The notes under the pieces were generated by a model. It was not told where the DNA came from. It was given only the letters and a program-made list of their open reading frames with translations, and did not search any database. The position numbers were made by a program, and so were the translations under genes. This document shows positions 17,119 to 26,233 of a stretch of DNA of 64,000 nt, one piece after another; positions within the stretch are counted from its first letter, which is position 1; each line of letters begins with the position of its first letter. The DNA comes from Alloalcanivorax venustensis ISO4. GTDB taxonomy: Bacteria; Pseudomonadota; Gammaproteobacteria; Pseudomonadales; Alcanivoracaceae. Where the stretch lies: assembly GCF_015356855.1 (NCBI RefSeq), contig NZ_ARXR01000006.1:62001-126000 (forward strand), written 5' to 3'.

Positions 17119-19012
17119 TTTGTTCGCCACGCTCGACTGGCAGGACGCGCTGGCGCAGCTGCGCGACCAGGGCCTGCTCCGCGATCTGGACGTGGCGGTG
17201 GCCCGCTTCCTGCAGCAGCAATGCGCCGAGGCCGGCAACGAAGTCCTGCTGCTCGCCGCCTTCACCAGCAACCAGCAGGCCAGCGGCCACCTGTGCCTGG
17301 ACCTGAACAACCGGGATCTGCCCACCCAGCTGTGGGGCAGCAATCCGCCGCCGGCGCTCACCGCCCTGTTGCCCGGCGGCGTGGACAACTGGCTTCGGCA
17401 CTTACAACAGAGTGCGCTGGTCAGCGAGAACGGCGGCACCCCCCTGGTGCTGGACGGCGACCGGCTTTATTTGCGCCGCAACTGGTCCCGGGAGCAGGCG
17501 GTGGCCGAGGCCATCGAGGCGCGCCTGGCGGGCGGCGAACCGGTGCCGGTGGACGCGCTGCGCGCGGCCCTGGCCAGGCTGTTCCCCGGCGGCGACGGGG
17601 CGCACACCGACTGGCAGCAGGTGGCCTGCGCGCTGGCGGTGCGTGGCGGCATCGGCATCATCACCGGCGGCCCGGGCACCGGCAAAACCACCACCGTGGT
17701 GCGCCTGCTGGGCGTGCTGCAGAGCCTGGCCATGGCGGACGGCCGGCGCCTGCGCATGCGGCTGGCGGCGCCCACCGGCAAGGCGGCGGCGCGGCTCACC
17801 GAATCGATCGGCGAGCAGCTGCAAAAGCTGCCGGTGGACGCGGCGGTGCGCGACGCCATCCCCACCGAGGTGACCACCCTGCACCGGCTGCTCGGCACCC
17901 GCCCGGACAGCCGCCACTTCCGGCATCACCGCGACAACCCGCTGCACGCGGACCTGGTGGTGGTGGACGAAGCCAGCATGATCGACATGGACATGATGGC
18001 CAGCCTGCTGGACGCGCTGGATCAACATACCCGGCTGATTCTGCTCGGCGACAAGGACCAGCTGGCCAGTGTGGAAGCCGGCGCGGTGATGGGCGACCTG
18101 TGCCGCGACGCGGACCAGGGCCTGTACACCCCGGACACGGTGGCCTACCTGCGCCAGGCCTGCGGCGCCGACGTCAGCCCCTGGGCCGGCGACGGCGCCG
18201 CCCTCGCCCAGCAGACCGCCATGCTGCGCACCAACTGGCGGTTCAAGGACACGCCGGGCATCGGTGAGCTGGCGTTGGCGGTGAACGGCGGCGACCCGGC
18301 GGCGGTGGCGCGGGTGTTCCAGCAGCAGCGGCCCGGCCTGCGCGGCCTGTCCCTCGGTGAAGAAACTGACGCGCTCACCGACCTGCTGCTGGACGGCGAC
18401 GGCCAGCACCCCGGCCTGCGCGCCCTGTTCGCCGACGTCGCCACGCCGCCGGCTGACGGCCAGCCCGACAGCTGGGCCGCGCAACGGCTGCGCCAGCTCA
18501 CCGGCCAGCAACTGCTCAGCGGCCTGCGCAGCGGCCCCTTCGGCGTGGACGCGCTGAACCGGTCGATCACCGAGCGCCTGCGCCGCGAAGGTCTGGCGGG
18601 GGACCACGACTGGTATCCGGGCCGGCCGGTGATGATGACCCGCAACGACTACCAACTGGGCCTGATGAACGGCGACGTGGGCCTGACATTGCCCCACCCG
18701 GACGGCCTGCGGGTGGCGTTCCAGCTGCCTGACGGGCGCATCAAGTGGGTGCTGCCGAGCCGCCTGGACAGCGCCGACACCGTCTACGCCATGACCGTGC
18801 ACAAGGCCCAGGGCTCGGAGTTCGGCCACACCCTGCTGGTGCTGCCGGACCACCCCCATCCGTTGCTGACCCGGGAGCTGATCTACACCGCCGTGACCCG
18901 CGCTAAACAAGCTTTCACCCTGATCGAGCACGGCCCGCCCACCGTGCTGGCCGACGCGGTGCGGAGGCGAACTTGGCGCGCTTCAGGCCTATGGCAAAAG
19001 CTGAACCGCTAA
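17108..19012 (+). CDS. recD: Exodeoxyribonuclease V alpha subunit RecD
   Basis: A 634-residue SF1B 5'-3' helicase. ATG 17108 (MQTDLFATLDW) lies inside the recB end, so the three rec genes form one translationally coupled operon in the order recC-recB-recD. Walker A is IITGGPGTGKTTTVVRLL, Walker B is VVVDEASMIDMDMMASLL, and late motifs include GDKDQLASVEAG and TVHKAQGSEFGHTLLVLP. RecD is the fast motor before Chi recognition. The gene runs to within 60 bp of the convergent porin gene. Confidence 0.97.
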   Translation: MQTDLFATLDWQDALAQLRDQGLLRDLDVAVARFLQQQCAEAGNEVLLLAAFTSNQQASGHLCLDLNNRDLPTQLWGSNPPPALTALLPGGVDNWLRHLQQSALVSENGGTPLVLDGDRLYLRRNWSREQAVAEAIEARLAGGEPVPVDALRAALARLFPGGDGAHTDWQQVACALAVRGGIGIITGGPGTGKTTTVVRLLGVLQSLAMADGRRLRMRLAAPTGKAAARLTESIGEQLQKLPVDAAVRDAIPTEVTTLHRLLGTRPDSRHFRHHRDNPLHADLVVVDEASMIDMDMMASLLDALDQHTRLILLGDKDQLASVEAGAVMGDLCRDADQGLYTPDTVAYLRQACGADVSPWAGDGAALAQQTAMLRTNWRFKDTPGIGELALAVNGGDPAAVARVFQQQRPGLRGLSLGEETDALTDLLLDGDGQHPGLRALFADVATPPADGQPDSWAAQRLRQLTGQQLLSGLRSGPFGVDALNRSITERLRREGLAGDHDWYPGRPVMMTRNDYQLGLMNGDVGLTLPHPDGLRVAFQLPDGRIKWVLPSRLDSADTVYAMTVHKAQGSEFGHTLLVLPDHPHPLLTRELIYTAVTRAKQAFTLIEHGPPTVLADAVRRRTWRASGLWQKLNR

Positions 19013-19017
19013 ACCAT

Positions 19018-19043
19018 AAAAAAGGGGCGGCAAAAGCCGCCCC
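19018..19043 (-). terminator. Intrinsic terminator of the OmpA-family gene
   Basis: An 8-bp stem GGGGCGGC/GCCGCCCC with an AAAA loop. The T run lies on the minus strand side, so it ends the leftward porin transcript. It may also slow read-through from recD. Confidence 0.8.
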
Positions 19044-19070
19044 ATGGGTTCGCTGAGCAAGGCAGCTGAA

Positions 19071-20144
19071 TCACTCCTTGAATTGCGCTTCCTTCTCTTC
19101 GCTCTCCACCACGATGTCGGCGCGGCGGTTCTGCTCGCGGCCTTCGGCGGTGTCGTTGGGCGCCACCGGACGGCGTTCGCCGTAGCCCTGGGTGTCGATC
19201 ACGCCGCTCTCCACCTGGTACTCCTGGATCAGCTCATCACGGACCGAGTTGGCGCGCCGCTCGGACAGGCCCTGGTTGTACTCCTCGGTGCCGATGCTGT
19301 CGGTGTGGCCCTCGACGCGGATGCGGTTGCCGTCGCCGTCGCGTACTTTCTCGGCGGCGCTGCGCACTTCGTTGTTGAACTGGTCACGGATATCGGACTG
19401 GTCGAACTCGAAGTAGATGGTTTTGATGGTCTCTTCCCGACGGACGTCGTAGACCTGACAACCACGGTCGTCGACCACCGCGTTCGGCGCGGTGCCGGGG
19501 CAATCGTCGCGGGCGTCGATGACGCCGTCGCCGTCGCTGTCCTTGCTGACCACCTCGGCGGGTTCGTCCACGGCGGTGCGCGGCTCGCTGTCGGACTCGC
19601 GGCCACTGACCGCGAACATCAGGTTTACGCCGGCGTAGACCTGGCCTTCCCAGAATTCCCGGTCGCTGCTGTAGGCGTGCCGCGTACCCAGATCAAGCAG
19701 CACGTTTTTGAAGAAGGCGCGCTGGATGCCCATCTCCACGCCGCTCATGGTTTCTTCGTTGTCGTTGATTTCCTGGGTGCCCACGTTCAAACCCATGTAG
19801 GGCTCGAAACCGAGCAGGCTGGTTTCATCGAAATGGTGACGCAGGCTGGCGTAGTAGTTGACCACATCGGATTCGCGGTCGGTGTATTTATGCTCGACCT
19901 CGTCGTTTTCTTCGTACCAGGCCTGCACCGACCAGCGCGGGCTGAAGCGCCAGCCGATCTGGCCGCCGAAGAACTCGGAGTCGTCGAAACCATCCACGTC
20001 CCCGGTCACTTCGTTATCGTAGAAAAAATACTGGCTGACGTGCCCGCCGATGTACCCGTAGGTATCCGGCACGTTTTCATCGGCGAACGCGGGGGAAAAC
20101 AGAAGCGGTGACGCAAGCACCGCGGTCATCATTGACTTCTTCAT
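19071..20144 (-). CDS. OmpA/OprF-family outer membrane porin
   Basis: A 357-residue protein with an N-terminal signal peptide (MKKSMMTAVLASPLLFSPAFA, probable cleavage before DEN). Next comes an eight-strand beta-barrel-like region rich in aromatic residues. A calcium-binding thrombospondin-3 type linker follows (DSDGDGVIDARDDCPGTAP, about residues 203-221). The C-terminal OmpA peptidoglycan-binding domain contains YFEFDQSDIRDQF, VEGHTDSIGTEEYN and LSERRANSVRDEL. It anchors the outer membrane to peptidoglycan and may form a pore. An SD AGGAG precedes the start. It is followed by its own terminator, so it is probably monocistronic. Confidence 0.9.
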   Translation of the reverse strand: MKKSMMTAVLASPLLFSPAFADENVPDTYGYIGGHVSQYFFYDNEVTGDVDGFDDSEFFGGQIGWRFSPRWSVQAWYEENDEVEHKYTDRESDVVNYYASLRHHFDETSLLGFEPYMGLNVGTQEINDNEETMSGVEMGIQRAFFKNVLLDLGTRHAYSSDREFWEGQVYAGVNLMFAVSGRESDSEPRTAVDEPAEVVSKDSDGDGVIDARDDCPGTAPNAVVDDRGCQVYDVRREETIKTIYFEFDQSDIRDQFNNEVRSAAEKVRDGDGNRIRVEGHTDSIGTEEYNQGLSERRANSVRDELIQEYQVESGVIDTQGYGERRPVAPNDTAEGREQNRRADIVVESEEKEAQFKE

Positions 20145-20329
20145 GGCAAGCTCCTTTGCGAATCAGTGCTGAACATCAGCAATTCTGAGCCGCAAAGGGC
20201 AGCTTGGGGATGGGAAAACGTAAACAGTTTCGAAAATCCAAGCGGATTTTACGCCGTTATTACAATCCTGTTTCCCGGTGTTACCGGACGTTCAAACCCC
20301 TTAACCGGGCGCCTGCTTTGGGAAACCTT

Positions 20330-20653
20330 TTATTTGGTCACCCACTGCCCGGTGGGGGTCTTCACATATTCGCCGGATGGGGTTTTCTCGATCGCTTTCT
20401 GGCCGGCCAGATTGGCGACCTGCTCCAGGCTGATACCGTTTTCCCGGGCGATGCGCTGATACGCCTCACGGCGTTTTTCGTTCACGTCGGAGACCAGCTC
20501 CACCGCTTCCGAAGTGGCCTTGACCACGCCCAGGTAGCCGTTCGGCTGCTCGCCCACCAGGCCCTGGCTTTTCGCGCTGTCCAGGTCCAGGGCAAACGCC
20601 GCGCCGGCGAAAACCAGGGTGACCGCGAACAGCAGGTGTCGAATGAATGTCAT
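20330..20653 (-). CDS. ydbL: YdbL-family periplasmic protein (DUF1318)
   Basis: A 107-residue protein with a signal peptide (MTFIRHLLFAVTLVFAGAAFA) and the DUF1318 pattern: LDLDSAKSQGLVGEQPNGYLG, then VNEKRREAYQRIARENG and QVANLAGQKAIEKTP. It is the last of the leftward trio ydbH-ynbE-ydbL. In E. coli YdbL modulates the YdbH-YnbE intermembrane bridge that supports outer membrane lipid homeostasis. The conserved order makes the same role likely. Confidence 0.9.
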   Translation of the reverse strand: MTFIRHLLFAVTLVFAGAAFALDLDSAKSQGLVGEQPNGYLGVVKATSEAVELVSDVNEKRREAYQRIARENGISLEQVANLAGQKAIEKTPSGEYVKTPTGQWVTK

Positions 20654-20674
20654 GTTTATCTCCTGATCCCTACC

Positions 20675-20887
20675 CTAGAACAACTCGCTGTCTTCACTGA
20701 ACAGGTCGTCAATATCCTTCTCGACCTTAAGACGGATTTCATGATCGATCTTAACGTTGAGGTTGATCGTGATCGGCTCCTTGGGGGCTTCCAGCGCCAC
20801 CCGCGGCGTGCAGGCAACGGCCAGAGGCACCATCAGCGCCAGGGCCAGCAGGCCCGCGCTCCGGTGTCCGTTGATCCGGTCTGTCAT
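20675..20887 (-). CDS. ynbE: YnbE-family outer membrane lipoprotein
   Basis: A 70-residue lipoprotein with a lipobox ending LAVAC (Cys26). The mature part PRVALEAPKEPITINLNVKI is the YnbE signature and forms the beta strand that caps the end of YdbH. The acidic tail is DIDDLFSEDSELF. Its ATG overlaps the ydbH stop codon (ATGA), and ydbL follows after 21 bp. In E. coli YnbE tethers YdbH at the outer membrane. Confidence 0.9.
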   Translation of the reverse strand: MTDRINGHRSAGLLALALMVPLAVACTPRVALEAPKEPITINLNVKIDHEIRLKVEKDIDDLFSEDSELF

Positions 20888-23520
20888 GGTCTGGTCTCCG
20901 TCATCACTCTGTCGGTGATTCGTTCACCGATGCGTAAACTGCGTAATAGCTCTAGCACATTTTCCTTGTGGGTGTAATTAAAGACCACCGGCAGCCCGTT
21001 TCGTTGCGGATTGGTGCCGCGAATGTGCACGGCGGCGTCCAGCCAGCCGTCGTCGGCCATATCCACTTCCGCGCTGAAACGCTCCACGCGCAGCGGGTTG
21101 AGCGCCTCCAGAGCGATCGATACCGCCCGGTTGGATTCCGCCATCGCCTGGGTGCCCGCCGCCGGCAACAACGCCAGCGACAGCGGTGTCTCGTTGGCCA
21201 GCCGGCCGTCGCGCACCGCCACGCTGTCGGCGGCCAGGCGCAGCGGAATGTAGCCACCCACCTCGCCGGTAAGACTGACCACCGCCTCGTTCTGCAACGC
21301 CGCCAACTGATTCAGCTCGATGCCGGTCAGTACCACCGGCTGCCACTCCGACGACGGCCACCGCAAACGGGGCGCGCGCACTTCACCGCCCAGCAGTTGC
21401 GCGCTGATCTTTTCAAAACGCCACTGATCCAGATCGGTGTCCACGCCCATGCGCACCTCGGTAACCGGCACGCCCACGTCCAGGTTGGCCAGGGTCAGCG
21501 GCGCGCGGCTGCGGATGTTCGGCGCCTGCCCCTGGCGCCAGTCCAGCGCCAGATCCGCGTCCAGGCCACGCGCCTGGATGCTGCCCCAATCCAGTGACAG
21601 CCCTTCGCCGCGCAGGGTGCCGTCGACCTGGAAGGCGTCGCGCCACTGCCAGCGACCGTCCATCACCAGGTCGCCGGCGCGGGTGGTCAGTGGCAGCCCG
21701 CGGCTCATCGCCGGCACCAGCGGCGAGCGGCCCTGCAGCGTGCCGCTCAGCCCGGTGCCGCCCTGGCGGCCGCGCATGGACAGCCGGGTGCCCCACTGGT
21801 CCACCGAGAGGTCCGCCTGGAAGGCGGCGCCGTTGAGCCGGGCACTGCCGGTCACCGGCGGCAGGGTCCAGCGCTCCGCCACCAGGCCTTCGGCGCGCAC
21901 TTCCAGGGCGCCGGTGGGCCCGCCCTCGCCGATCACCAGCGGCTCGCTGACGCGCAGGGTAAGCGGTTTGACCAGGCGCGTACCGCTCACCGTACCGCCC
22001 ACGGACAGCCGACTACCGGCCAGCAGGCTCAGGCTGTCACCCCAGCGCCAGCGGCCCTCGGCGGTGACCGGCCCGCCCTGACCGAGCGTCGGCACCAGGC
22101 TGTAGAAGTGTTCGCCGCTGGCCTGGATCCGGCCCGCCCAGACGCCCTCGTCGAGCGCGCCGCTCAGCTGGCCCCGGAACGGCACGCTCTGGTAGCGGCC
22201 CTCCACGCTGGCCTGGAACGGCCACTGTGGCGGGCGCAGGCCGTCCACCGGCAAGCGCGCCGTCACGTCCAGATCGGTGGATTGGAGGCGCAGCCGGGCC
22301 GGCTCGCCGCGCACCCCGGTGGGGCCGGCGTCGCCGGTCCAGCCGCCGCTGACCCGGTAGCCCTGCCAGCGCCCGTCCACGGTGACGGCGCCGCGCCACT
22401 GCAGATCATTGGGCCGCCAGGCCAGGCCGCTTTCCGTGGTTTCCAGAGTGAGCTCCCGCCAGACCAGCGACAGCGGCAGGCTGGCCTGGCCCTGCATCGC
22501 CAGCGGCGCGGTGACCGGCTCGCGCAGGCGCACCGTCAGGTCCTCGGCCAGCCCGCTGACCTGGAACGGCGACACCGTAACCTCACCGTCCCGCCAGCGG
22601 AACGCCACCTCGCCATCAAGCCCCTCGCTGAGCGACAGGCTGCCCTGCCCTTCGCCCAGCCGCGCCGCGTCGCTGCTCAACGACAGAGCCGCCCGCCCCT
22701 GGGGGCCGTTGGCCACCAAGCGGCCGTCCGCCCGCACCAGCGCCGCGCCTTCGCCACGGGCCTGCAGGTCCTCGCCGGGGCTCACCACCCAGCCGGCGCC
22801 CACCGCCAGCGGCTCGTCCAGGCCGGCGCGCAGCCGCCAGGCGTCGCCCTGCCATTGGCCGCGCACGGTGACGTTGCCGCGCGGCCCGGGGGTTTCCAGA
22901 CCCAGGTCCCGGCCCAGCAGCACCAGCTCGCCAGTGAAGTGTTCCGGGTCGGTCCAGTCCCCGGGCCACCACAGGCCGTCGCCCTGCACCCGCACCTCGC
23001 CGGCCAGGCGCTGGTCCAGATGGCCGCCTTGCAGGGTGCCGTCCACCCGCCAGCGGCCGCTGCTGCGGCGGTACTCGGCACTGAGCCGGCTGTCGCGGAA
23101 CTCGGCCCGCGCCCGCCAGGCGCCGTCGCGCTGAGACAGGTTGACCATCACCGGTGGCAGATCGCGGTACTGCACCGCCCACACGGTGACCTCCAGGGCC
23201 GGTAAGGAAGGGATGTCGGTGAGGCCGTCCGGCGCCGTATCGGCGTCGTCGGGGCAGGCGTGAATGCCCAGGGTGTCGATGCCCAGGGTGAGCGGGCGCA
23301 GCGCCGACAAGCGCACGCCGCGGGCTTCCAAGGGCCGGCAACCGTCTGTTTCTTGCCAGACCGCGTCCAGGGTCAGGCCGTCGCGCCAGCCCGGGCCCTG
23401 CCAGTGCCAGCCGGCCAACCGTATCGCCAGGGCGGCGACCAGCACGGCCAGCAACAGGCCCGCCGCGATCACAAGCGGCAGCAGCCAGATCAGCCGCTTG
23501 CCGGGAAACCGTTTCGCCAT
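20884..23520 (-). CDS. ydbH: YdbH-family AsmA-like intermembrane lipid transport protein
   Basis: An 878-residue protein with one N-terminal membrane anchor (LIWLLPLVIAAGLLLAVLVA) and a long periplasmic region of repeated beta-strand units (runs such as VDGRWQGYRVSGG, VTAEGRWRWGDSLSL). This is typical of AsmA-like bridges, a hydrophobic groove linking inner and outer membranes. The C-terminal LEVDMADDGWLDAAVHIRG-like region and VFNYTHKENVLELL end match DUF2125/YdbH-type proteins. ATG 23520 is preferred to a TTG six bases upstream. It heads the ydbH-ynbE-ydbL operon. Confidence 0.88.
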   Translation of the reverse strand: MAKRFPGKRLIWLLPLVIAAGLLLAVLVAALAIRLAGWHWQGPGWRDGLTLDAVWQETDGCRPLEARGVRLSALRPLTLGIDTLGIHACPDDADTAPDGLTDIPSLPALEVTVWAVQYRDLPPVMVNLSQRDGAWRARAEFRDSRLSAEYRRSSGRWRVDGTLQGGHLDQRLAGEVRVQGDGLWWPGDWTDPEHFTGELVLLGRDLGLETPGPRGNVTVRGQWQGDAWRLRAGLDEPLAVGAGWVVSPGEDLQARGEGAALVRADGRLVANGPQGRAALSLSSDAARLGEGQGSLSLSEGLDGEVAFRWRDGEVTVSPFQVSGLAEDLTVRLREPVTAPLAMQGQASLPLSLVWRELTLETTESGLAWRPNDLQWRGAVTVDGRWQGYRVSGGWTGDAGPTGVRGEPARLRLQSTDLDVTARLPVDGLRPPQWPFQASVEGRYQSVPFRGQLSGALDEGVWAGRIQASGEHFYSLVPTLGQGGPVTAEGRWRWGDSLSLLAGSRLSVGGTVSGTRLVKPLTLRVSEPLVIGEGGPTGALEVRAEGLVAERWTLPPVTGSARLNGAAFQADLSVDQWGTRLSMRGRQGGTGLSGTLQGRSPLVPAMSRGLPLTTRAGDLVMDGRWQWRDAFQVDGTLRGEGLSLDWGSIQARGLDADLALDWRQGQAPNIRSRAPLTLANLDVGVPVTEVRMGVDTDLDQWRFEKISAQLLGGEVRAPRLRWPSSEWQPVVLTGIELNQLAALQNEAVVSLTGEVGGYIPLRLAADSVAVRDGRLANETPLSLALLPAAGTQAMAESNRAVSIALEALNPLRVERFSAEVDMADDGWLDAAVHIRGTNPQRNGLPVVFNYTHKENVLELLRSLRIGERITDRVMTETRP

Positions 23521-23601
23521 CAACAATTCGACCTTTTTCCCTGGTCAGCAGTAAAGGGAAAGGATGGCGGTTTCACGCTCGGAAATACAGGCCTTTGCGA
23601 C

Positions 23602-24684
23602 TCAACCGCGGGCGAACGCGGCCAGATGCTGGTCGGCGCCACCGAACAGGCCGTCCATGGCGGTGATGCGCTTAAAGTAACGCCCCACCGCCAGCTCGTC
23701 GGTCATGCCCATGCCGCCGTGCAGCTGCACCGCTTCCTGGGCGATATGCCGGCCGGCGCCACCGATGCGGGCCTTCAGCGCGTGCACCGCCTGGCGGGCG
23801 TCGTCGTGGCCTTCCAGCGTCTTCAGGGTGGCGGCCAACAGCAGCGAGCGGGTCTGCTCCAGGGCCATGAACATGTCCGCCATGCGGTGCTGCAGCACCT
23901 GGAAGCTGCCGATCGGCACGCCGAACTGCTTGCGGGTTTTGCTGTATTCCACGGTGTCGTCCAGCAGCACGGAGAGCGCGCCCACGGCTTCCGCCCCCAG
24001 GGCGAGAATGGCTTCGTCCAGTACTTGGCGGACCGGTTCGAAGGCGGCGTCTTTCTCGAAGATCAATGCGTCGGCGGACAACCGGACCCCATCGAGCTGC
24101 AGCCGGGCCGCCCGGTGGCCGTCCACCAGACGGTGCGGCGTCAGCGTCACGCCCGGGCTGCCCGGGTCGAGCAGGAACAACGACAGGCCGCGCTGATCGC
24201 CGGGCTCGCCGCCGGTGCGTGCCAGTACCAGAATACGGTCCGCCTGATCGCCGTTAAGCACCACGGTCTTGCGACCGTTCAAAACGAAGCCGCCGCCCTC
24301 CTCGCAGGCTTGCAGCGCGGTGTTTTCCGGCGCGAACACACGCTCCTGTTCGTCCACCGCCAACGCCAGCTGCAAGTCGCCCGCCATCAGGTCCGGCAGA
24401 TAGCGGGCACGGCAGGCCGCGTCGGCGCGGCGCAGGATGCCGCCGCCCAACACCACCGTGGCCAGGTAAGGCGTGGTCACCCCGCCGCGACCCAGTTCTT
24501 CCAGCAGCACCATGGTTTCCACCAGGCCGGCGCCCAGGCCGCCGTCGTCCTCATCGAACGGCAGCGCCAGCCATCCCAGTTCAGCGAACTGACGCCACAG
24601 GGCTTCCGGCTGGTAGCCGCCCTGCACAAAACGGCGCGCGCTGTCGGCCAGCATTTGCTGCTCATCGCTCAGCGAAAAATTCAT
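23602..24684 (-). CDS. Acyl-CoA dehydrogenase, small-subunit type
   Basis: A 360-residue flavoprotein fold starting MNFSLSDEQQMLADSARRFV. It has the acyl-CoA dehydrogenase N-terminal helices, the middle beta domain (GFVLNGRKTVVLNGDQADRI) and the C-terminal domain (YSKTRKQFGVPIGSFQVLQH, AVQLHGGMGMTDE). It lacks the usual C-terminal glutamate/arginine FAD-contact signature (ending GLFGGADQHLAAF). This is seen in the partner subunit of heteromeric dehydrogenases such as PimC/PimD or the steroid FadE pairs. It follows a 401-residue dehydrogenase gene by 22 bp. The substrate is unknown. Confidence 0.85.
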   Translation of the reverse strand: MNFSLSDEQQMLADSARRFVQGGYQPEALWRQFAELGWLALPFDEDDGGLGAGLVETMVLLEELGRGGVTTPYLATVVLGGGILRRADAACRARYLPDLMAGDLQLALAVDEQERVFAPENTALQACEEGGGFVLNGRKTVVLNGDQADRILVLARTGGEPGDQRGLSLFLLDPGSPGVTLTPHRLVDGHRAARLQLDGVRLSADALIFEKDAAFEPVRQVLDEAILALGAEAVGALSVLLDDTVEYSKTRKQFGVPIGSFQVLQHRMADMFMALEQTRSLLLAATLKTLEGHDDARQAVHALKARIGGAGRHIAQEAVQLHGGMGMTDELAVGRYFKRITAMDGLFGGADQHLAAFARG

Positions 24685-24706
24685 CCTCGTTCTCCTTCCG
24701 TCGCCG

Positions 24707-25912
24707 TCACAGGCCCAGTACCGCCTTGGCGATAATGCCCCGCTGCACCTCGTTGGACCCGCCGTAAATGGAACAGGCCCGCGCGTTCAGATAGGACGCC
24801 ATGGCGGTGAGCGCGTACTCCGGGCCCAGCGGCGCCTCGTCACCGCCGGGCACCAGCGCCTGCGGCTGCCAGACCAGCGCCTGGCTGCCCAGCGTCTCGA
24901 TACCCAGCTCGGTGACCCGCTGCTGCAGCTCGGTGCCGAGGATCTTGGTCATCGACGACAGCGCGCCCGGGTCCTTGCCCGCGGACAGTGCCGACTTGAT
25001 GCGCTTTTCCGTAAAGGACAGCGCCAGCACCTCGCTTTCGCAGGCGGCCACCTTGTGCGCCCACACCGGATCCTCGCGCAAGCTGCCGCCGCCGGCGGTG
25101 GTCTGCCGCGCGGCGATCTGCTTCAGCCGCTGCAACTGCACGCCCAGCGCCGGCGCGTAGTCCTGGCCGCCGCGCTCGAAGGTGAGCAGGTACTTGGCCA
25201 CCGTCCAGCCGTCGTTCTCCTCGCCCACCCGGTTGCGCTTGGGCACCCGCACATTGTCGAAGAACACCTGGCACTGCTCCGGCACTTCATCGAGGCCGAC
25301 AATCGGGTCCACGGTGATCCCCGGCGTGTTCATATCCAGCAACAGGAAGGTAATGCCCGCCTGAGGCTTGCCGTCGCGGCGGGTGCGCACCAACAGGAAC
25401 ATGCGGTTGGCGTGGTGGGCGTAGGTGGTCCAGATCTTGGTGCCGTTGATCACATAGTCGTCGCCGTCGCTCTCCGCGAACGTCTTCAGCGACGCCAGAT
25501 CGGAACCGGCGCCGGGCTCGGAATAGCCCTGGCACCAGATATCCTCGCCGGAAAGAATGCGCGGCAAATAATGCGCCTTCTGCTCCTCGGTGCCGAAGCC
25601 GATCAGACAGGGCCCGCACATCTGCAAGCCCATGGGAATCAGCGGCGGCGCCTCGGCGCGCACCAGCTCCTCGGCGAACACCGCGCGCTGGCCGACACTC
25701 CAGCCTGTGCCGCCATACTCTTTCGGCCAGTGCGGCGCCGCCCAGCCCTTTGCATGCAGAAGACGCTGCCAGGCCATCACCTCCTTCACCGGCGCGAACA
25801 CCGAGGTGGTCTTGCGCCCCGCCTCCAGAATCTCAGGAGTCAGCGATTCATTCAGGAACGCACGCACTTCCTCGCGGAAATGCCGCTCCTGCTCGGGTAC
25901 TTTCAGGTCCAT
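24707..25912 (-). CDS. Acyl-CoA dehydrogenase, large-subunit type
   Basis: A 401-residue protein. N-terminal MDLKVPEQERHFREEVRAFL is followed by WCQGYSEPGAGSDLASL and INGTKIWTTYAHHANRMFLL, which bind FAD and substrate, and the conserved C-terminal SIYGGSNEVQRGIIAKAVLGL. It resembles pimeloyl-CoA dehydrogenase large subunits. With the following small-type gene it probably forms an alpha2beta2 enzyme oxidising a branched, cyclic or dicarboxylic acyl-CoA. No regulator or thiolase is adjacent to narrow the substrate. Confidence 0.88.
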   Translation of the reverse strand: MDLKVPEQERHFREEVRAFLNESLTPEILEAGRKTTSVFAPVKEVMAWQRLLHAKGWAAPHWPKEYGGTGWSVGQRAVFAEELVRAEAPPLIPMGLQMCGPCLIGFGTEEQKAHYLPRILSGEDIWCQGYSEPGAGSDLASLKTFAESDGDDYVINGTKIWTTYAHHANRMFLLVRTRRDGKPQAGITFLLLDMNTPGITVDPIVGLDEVPEQCQVFFDNVRVPKRNRVGEENDGWTVAKYLLTFERGGQDYAPALGVQLQRLKQIAARQTTAGGGSLREDPVWAHKVAACESEVLALSFTEKRIKSALSAGKDPGALSSMTKILGTELQQRVTELGIETLGSQALVWQPQALVPGGDEAPLGPEYALTAMASYLNARACSIYGGSNEVQRGIIAKAVLGL

Positions 25913-26083
25913 GGTTCACCCCGGTAGCACGTTGGCTGGCCAGCATAGAACCAGCGGATTTGAGAGGCACTGGCCTTAAACACCGGCGCCCTGACGGAAA
26001 CGGTCAGGCACGACATCCCAGCCCCACTCTACCCGGGGCCGGCGCCGCCGCTACTCGGCGAAACGGACGAGGTTTGCCGGCAA

Positions 26084-26191
26084 TCAGCCGTCGCAGGCAC
26101 ACCCCGGCGGCTTCGTGCAGGTGTAGCTACGGCTGATGCAGGAATTACCGCAGGCCTTGCCCTTGCGGCACACCTTGCAGCAGCTTTGGAA
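26084..26191 (-). pseudogene. C-terminal remnant of a small cysteine-rich protein
   Basis: The minus-strand frame encodes CCKVCRKGKACGNSC, then ISRSYTCTKPPGCACDG and a stop (26084-26086). This is the end of a widespread small secreted cysteine-rich family of unknown function, usually preceded by a signal peptide. Upstream codons run only to a stop at 26207-26209 and contain no start. Base composition drops sharply at about 26185. The 5' part was therefore lost where the low-GC island begins. Confidence 0.6.
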
Positions 26192-26233
26192 AACTATATG
26201 AATCTGTTAACGAATAATCAGCTCCCCGATACT

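Noticed and set aside
10019-17439. Very long open frames on the strand opposite recC and recB
   Set aside because: They mirror genuine RecC and RecB reading frames in GC-rich DNA, have repetitive Ala/Gly/Arg/Gln-rich translations and no recognisable domains.
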